DNA from: Bostrychus sinensis
Lineage: Eukaryota > Chordata > Actinopteri > Gobiiformes > Eleotridae
DNA length: 64,000 bases
Reading direction: 5' to 3'
NCBI GenBank assembly: GCA_020698575.1
Contig: CM036245.1
Span: forward strand, 37,315,148 to 37,379,147
The stretch's first letter is position 1. Each line of letters starts with the position of its first letter. Below the pieces are notes generated by a model. The model ran no database searches. It worked only from the letters and a program-made list of their open reading frames with translations, and was not told the DNA's origin. Made by a program: the position numbers and the translations under genes. Below are positions 60,401-64,000 of the stretch, in pieces.

Positions 60401-62000
60401 ATGATAGATGTCTGTGAAGACTCTCACTCATCCAGGGGAATTGCATCGCAACAAAAGGTTCAAAGGACTTGATTTTTAAAGTTGAAAAATCAACTTAAAA
60501 ATCAAGTCCAGATGACTGCCTTTGAAACTTTTGTTGCATTAAAATATGATAGATTTGTCCACAAGTGACGTATTCAGATAAGTTCCAAAACCAAACTTAA
60601 TAAAGTAGGATTTGTGGTTATTGATAGATTAAATGTAAACATACACTGACAAACTTTGCTTGAAGGTCTGACACATTTCTGTAAAATATGAAATGTATAT
60701 ATAGTAACCTTTAGAATTTATGCTAATTATAGAGGCTAATTGCTCGATTAAATAAAGGAGCTAAATGTTGATGTTCTCTAATCAGGCCATATTACGCACA
60801 TGTAGTCAATTGGTGTCAGCTGCCAAAACCAGGTGCAGGTAATTTGCGATATTTTGTGCTTTTATGCTAATTCCTCCTGAGCATTATATTGTGGTCTGGT
60901 CAGTTTATGGGACCATTCTTTAGAATGCAACTGTTTTGTAAGTTAAAAATAACATGGTCTCTAAATTTTAAAAGTTTAAAATGTGAGTGCACTATAATTT
61001 TTTTTGTCCTGTAATAATATCACAAAGACAACTTAAATAGAAGGAACATAGCTTACTCTAAACAAATGTTTCTGTCTTTTTTTCTTATATGACCTGTGCA
61101 TTCTATTTGACTTGTGTTGTCCTGTCAGTGTGGCGCAGGAGGCTGTCTGATAGAACTGGCCCAGGAGCTGCTGGTCATAATGGTGGGAAAACAGCTAATC
61201 AACAACATCCAGGAGTTTATCACCCCGTAAGTATCACACTCCACATTTAGGCTGTGTTCACCAAACTAGCCTGTAGTCCACCTGACCCGCGATACATCAC
61301 AACACATTTTTATCACAGCCCTTCAAAATATGCGTAACAAAAGCTCACTATTTGGCAGGAAGATACGGTCCTGGTGGCAGAGGCGGGGCTTGAAAGCGGA
61401 ACAGAACAATGAGAAGAAACAGGAATTGCCACCATGGGAACGGGACTATCAGCTGCTGGTCTGTGAGGGACTGTTTGATGAGTATCTGGAAATGGGTCAG
61501 TCCTGGTCTTAATCCTGGTTTAGTCCTTGGTTACGCCTTGTTTAAACATTTTTTTGTTTGTTTGTTTTCCAGTTCTCCAGTTTGGGTTCATCACAGTTTT
61601 CGTAGCTGCCTGCCCTTTGGCACCTTTGTTTGCTCTCATCAATAACTGGGTGGAGATTCGATTAGATGCTCATAAGTTTGTGAAAGAATACAGAAGGCCA
61701 GTGGCGGAGCGGGCCCAGGACATTGGCATCTGGTTTCAGATCTTGGAGCTCATCACTCACGTTGCAGTCATTGCCAACGTAATGGACTTTAATTTGACCA
61801 TAAACTTCAGTATTACCTTATCCAACACTAATTTCTTCAAAATGATGTTAATGACAGGCCTTTCTCATCGCCTTCACATCATCCTTTTTGCCGAGAGCCT
61901 ATTACAAATTCACCAGAGACTCTTCACTCCATGGCTTCACTAACTTCACCCTGGCCACTTCGCCCCACTTCTACAACGCGGTTCACAACACCTCCTGCAG
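46028..62000 (+). CDS. ano7: anoctamin-7 (TMEM16G), 20 exons, 3' end beyond window
   Basis: Member of the TMEM16/anoctamin family: dimeric ten-helix membrane proteins acting as Ca2+-activated channels or phospholipid scramblases. Mammalian ANO7 is prostate-enriched and has been reported to scramble lipids rather than carry chloride. Seen: 20 GT-AG exons at 46028-46123, 46964-47021, 49185-49315, 49407-49514, 50902-51038, 51120-51177, 51245-51355, 51960-52122, 52190-52280, 52356-52452, 55709-55852, 57958-58095, 58184-58282, 58839-58941, 59996-60107, 60208-60262, 61129-61226, 61359-61495, 61573-61778 and 61858-62000. They total 2285 bases and keep one frame. Residues 52-233 form the cytosolic dimerisation region and helices begin near 289. 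The Ca2+ pocket residues are present: N592/E596, E641/E644 and E673/D677. ANO7 was chosen over other anoctamins because diagnostic stretches (GFYTGWLLPAA, ERPRPEF, CGAGGCLIELAQELL) match. The start codon has A at -3. The final exons (about 100 codons) are not in the window. No frameshift or internal stop was seen. Confidence 0.95.
46964..47021 (+). CDS. ano7: ano7 coding exon 2 (residues 33-52)
   Basis: Preceded by a long pyrimidine tract ending in CAG and followed by GTGAGT, an ideal donor. Encodes NVPVQPLDQNVFSDGRTRV and the first base of codon 52. The sequence is not conserved enough to recognise alone. It is accepted because the phase (1) matches exon 3 exactly. Confidence 0.8.
47521..48350. 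mobile_element. non-autonomous DNA element in ano7 intron 2
   Basis: Inverted ends of about 42 bp: 'ttgccagccagacaaactct' and, reversed, 'ttggccagctagacaaaatc', both followed by 'tctatacaaagaagtt'. TA flanks (47519-47520, 48351-48352). 830 bp; no transposase. Related to 36769. Confidence 0.7.
49185..49315 (+). CDS. ano7: ano7 coding exon 3 (residues 52-95)
   Basis: Encodes DFVLVWEEPL then the charged stretch HKRWRETFLYRLKRSGL. This is the anoctamin N-terminal dimerisation domain motif (D-F-V-L-V-W-E, R-x-x-F). The donor is GTCCGT, weak at +3 and +4; no nearby alternative GT keeps the frame with exon 4. Confidence 0.92.
49407..49514 (+). CDS. ano7: ano7 coding exon 4 (residues 96-131)
   Basis: Encodes EQLKNRLFFVLLNAPW and VLCYYAEEISLRAPLQ. 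The W-x-V-L-x-x-Y-A-E pattern is a hallmark of the anoctamin dimerisation domain. Starts and ends in phase 0. Confidence 0.95.
49597..50723. mobile_element. hAT-type element in ano7 intron 4
   Basis: Ends CAGTGTTAATTTTGACAAC and, reverse-complemented, CAGTGTTAATTTTGTTGAC; flanks CTTCAGGC and CTTCAGTT agree at 6 of 8 bases. 1127 bp with a near-perfect 28-bp hairpin at 49710-49768. A 104-codon frame inside has no transposase motif. Confidence 0.8.
49710..49768. repeat. 28-bp inverted repeat with 3-base loop
   Basis: Arms 49710-49737 and 49741-49768 pair with one mismatch around a CAA loop. Confidence 0.95.
50902..51038 (+). CDS. ano7: ano7 coding exon 5 (residues 132-177)
   Basis: Encodes residues up to PPKYYTCQFRANKLDR. 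The P-x-Y-Y-[TS]-C-x-F-x-x-N-K-L block is strongly conserved in ANO7. Begins in phase 0 and ends in phase 2. Confidence 0.95.
51120..51177 (+). CDS. ano7: ano7 coding exon 6 (residues 177-196)
   Basis: Short exon reading FLGSDDRDNFFKPTQRHQV. The F-F-x-x-x-x-R-H-x-[IV] block is the anoctamin signature ahead of the 'YEIL' helix. Donor GTGAGT. Intron 6 is only 67 bp. Confidence 0.95.
51245..51355 (+). CDS. ano7: ano7 coding exon 7 (residues 197-233)
   Basis: Encodes VYEILSRTTYG, then GIDRLI and AAFPLHQ. The A-A-[FY]-P-L-H motif is nearly invariant in anoctamins and ends the N-terminal cytosolic domain. Phase 0 at both ends. Confidence 0.96.
51960..52122 (+). CDS. ano7: ano7 coding exon 8 (residues 234-288)
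   Basis: Opens with a variable proline-rich linker. It then encodes LSHWAAWSSWCKYQPLD and IREYFGEKIALYFAWL, the conserved amphipathic segment leading into helix 1. Donor GTAAGA; ends in phase 1. Confidence 0.96.
52190..52280 (+). CDS. ano7: ano7 coding exon 9 (helix 1)
   Basis: Encodes GFYTGWLLPAAVMG followed by a hydrophobic run to about residue 313: transmembrane helix 1 of the TMEM16 fold. Intron 8 is only 67 bp. Ends in phase 2. Confidence 0.96.
52356..52452 (+). CDS. ano7: ano7 coding exon 10 (residues 318-350)
   Basis: Encodes the extracellular loop between helices 1 and 2. It is cysteine-rich (VCNSGGSF, MCPLCKICTYW, SICITYK), with cysteines placed as in TMEM16 proteins, where they form disulfides. 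Followed by a 3.3-kb intron full of mobile elements. Confidence 0.95.
52597..53440 (-). mobile_element. internally deleted Tc1-like transposon with nested LINE tail (ano7 intron 10)
   Basis: Left end CACTGAACAAAAACATAAATG and right end TTTATATTTTTGTTTAG are the inverted termini of a common fish Tc1-like element; TA follows at 53441. On the - strand near 52860-53060 remains the N-terminal helix-turn-helix of the transposase (ACELNVHFSTISLLQRRF). The catalytic part is deleted. At about 53098-53215 a LINE 3' tail ('ctcaactcaactttatttat') is inserted. Confidence 0.88.
53547..54261. mobile_element. PIF/Harbinger-type element, 715 bp (ano7 intron 10)
   Basis: Inverted ends AGGCCTCCATACACCAAGG and AGGCCTAGATACACCAAGG (second one reverse-complemented). 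TTA flanks at 53544-53546 and 54262-54264. GC-rich interior with gacgag repeats near 54180; no transposase. Confidence 0.88.
54356..54411. repeat. (ATT)n microsatellite
   Basis: About 18 perfect units; gives a run of Asn on the - strand. Confidence 0.97.
54511..54957. mobile_element. long-TIR foldback element, 447 bp (ano7 intron 10)
   Basis: The first and last ~170 bases are inverted copies (CAGTGGCCCAGAGAGCTCA ... TGAGCTCTCTGGGCCACCG with one change). Flanking 8-bp repeats GTTTTCTA at 54503-54510 and 54958-54965 are identical, suggesting a hAT-type MITE. A sub-repeat 'cattacaacaaca' occurs twice in each arm. Confidence 0.85.
55709..55852 (+). CDS. ano7: ano7 coding exon 11 (helix 2)
   Basis: Encodes FDNGGTVFLSAFMALWAV and TFLEYWKR. 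This is helix 2 and the following basic turn, a strong family signature. Ends HHWDCSNFEDIE; 48 codons, phase 0 at both ends. Confidence 0.97.
55853..57957 (+). other. ano7: ano7 intron 11
   Basis: 2.1 kb, AT-rich. 'gggtgcattcacactgggcc' at 56693 and 'gcgcagtgtgaaaacgagcc' at 57830 could be worn ends of a DNA element, but no target duplication was found. No coding sequence recognised. Confidence 0.4.
57958..58095 (+). CDS. ano7: ano7 coding exon 12 (residues 399-444)
   Basis: Encodes ERPRPEF, NPVTGAEEPYFPE and the first part of helix 3. The E-x-P-R-P-x-[FY] and G-x-x-E-P-Y-[FY]-P motifs fix this as the cytosolic loop between helices 2 and 3. 46 codons, phase 0. Confidence 0.97.
58184..58282 (+). 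CDS. ano7: ano7 coding exon 13 (helix 3)
   Basis: Rest of helix 3 (IAVVLIFLMSIILYR) and an isoleucine-rich segment up to residue 477. 33 codons, phase 0. Donor GTGAGT. Confidence 0.95.
58308..58400 (+). repeat. dispersed fish repeat fragment (ano7 intron 13)
   Basis: 'gtggagtttgcatgttctcc' and 'gtgggttttctgcagg' belong to the family at 24074 and 43760. Confidence 0.65.
58839..58941 (+). CDS. ano7: ano7 coding exon 14 (helix 4)
   Basis: Encodes AKIASLSGSVLNLVVILIL and SKVYTLLALILTRW: helix 4 and the start of the H-R-T loop. Ends in phase 1. Confidence 0.96.
59027..59790 (-). mobile_element. non-LTR retrotransposon (LINE), 5'-truncated (ano7 intron 14)
   Basis: The - strand carries SRLYLLRRLWSSGVKGALLR and TFYDCVVTSAILHCVGCW (59610-59760), a region following the reverse transcriptase in fish LINEs. 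The 3' UTR runs to 'aacctttattaatccctcag' near 59030, typical of their 3' ends. Frameshifted and inactive; clade not assigned. Confidence 0.8.
59996..60107 (+). CDS. ano7: ano7 coding exon 15 (helix 5)
   Basis: Encodes EMHRTQSQYED, then LKVFIFQFVNFYSSPVYIAF and FKGR. This F-x-F-x-N-x-Y-S-x-x-x-Y-I-A-F-F-K-G-[RK] block is among the most conserved in anoctamins; helix 5 lines the lipid/ion groove. Ends in phase 2. Confidence 0.97.
60208..60262 (+). CDS. ano7: ano7 coding exon 16 (residues 549-567)
   Basis: Short exon reading FVGVPGNYNTLFGVRNEN, the G-x-P-G-x-Y family loop after helix 5. Lies 100 bp after exon 15. Donor GTGAGT, phase 0. Confidence 0.96.
60263..61128 (+). other. ano7: ano7 intron 16
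   Basis: 866 bp. Two short, mutually inverted stretches around 60470-60500 ('ttgatttttaa' / 'ttaaaaatcaa') form a hairpin. Otherwise unique, AT-rich. Confidence 0.5.
61129..61226 (+). CDS. ano7: ano7 coding exon 17 (helix 6, Ca2+ residues N592/E596)
   Basis: Encodes CGAGGCLIELAQELLVIMVG and KQLINNIQEFIT. In TMEM16A the Ca2+-binding Asn and Glu on helix 6 are four residues apart after GKQLI. Here N592 and E596 keep this spacing, so Ca2+ regulation is likely retained. Confidence 0.97.
61359..61495 (+). CDS. ano7: ano7 coding exon 18 (loop and start of helix 7)
   Basis: Begins PKIRSWWQRRGLK, a basic charged loop, and ends CEGLFDEYLEM. The two glutamates of DEYLEM (E641, E644) match the helix-7 Ca2+ ligands of TMEM16A. 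Donor GTCAGT; ends in phase 1 and joins exon 19 across a 77-bp intron. Confidence 0.97.
61573..61778 (+). CDS. ano7: ano7 coding exon 19 (helices 7-8, Ca2+ residues E673/D677)
   Basis: Encodes VLQFGFITVFVAACPLAPLF, ALINNWVEIRLDAHKF, YRRPVAERAQDIGIW and the next helix. EIRLDA carries the last two Ca2+ ligands. This is the most conserved part of the anoctamin family. 206 bases, ends in phase 0. Confidence 0.98.
61858..62000 (+). CDS. ano7: ano7 coding exon 20 (residues 715-762, last in window)
   Basis: Encodes AFLIAFTSSFLPRAYYKF and an extracellular loop with NFT and NTSC sequons near the end. The acceptor follows a weak pyrimidine tract; the donor is GTAACT, phase 2. The next expected exon (R-Y-R then a conserved Y-W-N segment) was not found in 62001-64000. 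Confidence 0.93.
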
Positions 62001-63287
62001 GTAACTGTATAGCCCCTTAAACAGCAGAAAGGCCAAGGTTAAAATGAGTGAATGCGAACAGATTAGTAGTGGGAGGCGATTAGGTGGTGTAATGAATTAA
62101 TCTCGATTCATCACATTTTTATCAAATAGCAATATTTATATGTCAGAAATACAATATAAGAGCTTATTTGTATGTTCTGGGTATTTTACAATTACGATAC
62201 TCTCTCTCTAATCTCTGCCTTTGAGTGCACGTAGCACGGGAGCGCGCCTCTCTCTGTCTCCTCCTCTGTGCTCCATGTGTGACCTCTGCGCAGTCCTGTC
62301 CCCTCTCCACTTTGTGTCTGCTGTCTCCTCTGAGCGAGTGCATCAGTCAGCTGAGCGGCACCTTGAAGCAGCCCGTTTGGAACTGAAACAAAAGGAGTGA
62401 CGCCGTACGCTGGTGGTGCAAGGCGCGATGATCTCAGTGAAAACCCCACAGTTACCTGTAGTCCAGTCGTGTACGCACATTATCCTACTGTTCAAAGCTG
62501 AAATCCACTCACATTTGGCGTTTTGGCCGGTGGTTATGTCCTGTACGCCAGAAACTAGGTCAATGAGAAAAGTTCAGTGCTGACATAGACTAGCGCAATT
62601 AAATGTGTTATTTATTTATTTATTTTTTTAATTTTTGTGTAATTATTTAAACGTAATTAACGCCCCAGCCCTAGAATAGATACAACAAAGGCAAAAGTTC
62701 TGGAATATAAACTTTCCAGTCCACATCACTGACCAACTCATGGACCATTCGTTTGTTCTTGGTGCAATAATGAATGAGGGCTATTCAAGGTCATTATTAC
62801 CCATTATTAGTGGTTGGCACTCTTGCCTCACAGCTAGAAGGTCCCAGGTTCAATTCCTTAAGCATGTGGGGCCTTTCTTTTTGGAGTTCGCATGTTCTCT
62901 ATGTGTCTGGATTGATGTATTTAATGTAGAGTATAAATAAGCCTTAAGTATGCAAGAACAGTTCTTTTTTCTCCCTCTACATTGTACACCTATGGGTGAA
63001 CTCACACCAAGACCACTGTGCCCCTAAAGCGCGCAACAATTGCCTAAATTGAGGGCTTTAAATGTGAACTATGACCTATCACAAATACAATGACAAAAAA
63101 AGAGGCGCCATCAAGTGGTGCTATTTTGTACTATAAAAGTAATATGCATACTGTTTGCTCCCACCTTTTTTGAGGAATGAAAACTGTAGACAGTGCTCCT
63201 TCTTTTGCCTCTGATGCTTCTCGTATGTGCACATATTCCAAAAATGTGTTTTGTGAACACGACTCAAAATCGATTAAAGGGGATATA
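62001..63287. other. ano7: ano7 intron 20 (right part of window)
   Basis: No further ano7 exon was found. Contains a GC-rich patch at 62200-62460, low-complexity T-rich sequence near 62610 and a dispersed-repeat piece at 62805-62910. Confidence 0.5.
62805..62910 (+). repeat. dispersed fish repeat fragment
   Basis: 'agtggttggcactcttgcct', 'cccaggttcaattcc' and 'gttcgcatgttctctatgtg': start region of the family at 24074 and 43760. Confidence 0.65.
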
Positions 63288-63954
63288 CACTCAAGGAAAA
63301 AAGAAATGCACCACTGCTTTTTTACCACATTTTTGTTTGGTTACTTATTTTTGATGGAAATATTACATGTGCACATCAACCATATACCTGTCCCTGATAT
63401 TCAGACCCAATTAATCAATGCTTATGACAGTTTCAATAACAATAACATGACCAAACAATAATAATGCAGCAGTTGTGACATGTGGTCGACCAGATCTGGG
63501 ACGGTCATTGGAGGATCCAGTGGTGTGGAAACGCTCAGCGAGGCGTACAACAGTAGAGTGATGGACTCCAAACTCCTAGCTACAGCCGTGTGCTCCTTCA
63601 GCTTGAAGCAGGCCAATGGCTGCCAATCTCTCTCTGGTTGCAGGAGTCGTGGCATTGTGAACAAATGTGCTTTTTTTTCCATTTTGGTGTCTTTTTATAG
63701 GAAATGGTTGTGCACAATTGAGGACAGGTCCAATTCATCTCTGAGTTTTACTCATGACCCAGACATAGGTGATTAATACAAAAATACAGTTGTTATTGCT
63801 CATCAAAATAAATCAACCGGAACCAGGAAAACAGTCATTTCATTTTGACTCAGAATAGTACTAAACTCATTGTAGTCTGTAATTTTTCACTGGCTGTAAT
63901 ATTTTTTGACAAATTGAAAAAATGAAAGTGGTGCGTTTCTTTTTTCCATGAGTG
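63288..63954 (-). mobile_element. internally deleted Tc1-like transposon
   Basis: Inverted ends CACTCAAGGAAAAAAGAAATG and, reverse-complemented, CACTCATGGAAAAAAGAAACG, with TA flanks (63286-63287, 63955-63956). The - strand around 63560-63655 retains the transposase N-terminus (MPRLLQPERDWQPLACFKLK, then HTAVARSL). The catalytic domain is gone. Confidence 0.9.
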
Positions 63955-64000
63955 TATTTTGCAAAATTTACTTTTTTTTAAAGCTTAAGTTATAATGTTC

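Noticed and set aside
62192..62449. 85-codon - strand frame in a GC-rich patch, considered as a further ano7 exon or separate gene
   Set aside because: Wrong strand for ano7 and no recognisable domain; the expected ano7 exon motif is absent.

Overview
The window looks like vertebrate nuclear DNA, most likely from a ray-finned (teleost) fish. It is AT-rich with long introns and many microsatellites. Its transposon content is typical of fish: Tc1/mariner relics, PIF/Harbinger and hAT miniature elements, L2-type LINE fragments and a tRNA-derived SINE. I see no prokaryotic features such as operons, ribosome binding sites or CRISPR arrays. The species cannot be named from the sequence.

Only one protein-coding gene can be supported. 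It lies on the + strand from about 46.0 kb to 62.0 kb and runs off the right edge. Twenty coding exons with GT-AG introns join in one open frame of 761 codons plus 2 bases. They encode anoctamin-7 (ano7, TMEM16G), a polytopic membrane protein of the TMEM16 family. The six residues expected to form the TMEM16 calcium site are all present. The last roughly 100 codons lie outside the window. A 5' non-coding exon and a TATA-like box just upstream are possible but weakly supported.

The left 46 kb has no gene I can support. It holds unique AT-rich DNA, several GC-richer unique blocks that look like conserved non-coding (regulatory) elements, and many transposon insertions. Two of the unique blocks (near 5.5 kb and 13.0 kb) are diverged copies of each other in the same orientation. 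A decayed hAT transposase (ZBED1-like) lies on the - strand at 21.4-23.3 kb. An L2 LINE at 27.9-29.2 kb is split by a 729-bp Harbinger-type element whose TAA target duplication can be read exactly. An 18-bp minisatellite of about 1 kb lies at 17.5-18.5 kb.

The most unusual theme is a GGACTAAACCA-type minisatellite motif. It fills three separate hAT-like elements (3.8, 14.2 and 39.0 kb). It reappears around the ano7 5' end and in its short introns 15 and 18. The introns of ano7 also carry Tc1, Harbinger, hAT and LINE insertions, with intron 10 the most crowded. Superfamily calls for mobile elements rest on terminal repeats and target-site duplications read by eye. Percent identities and family names would need a repeat-library search.
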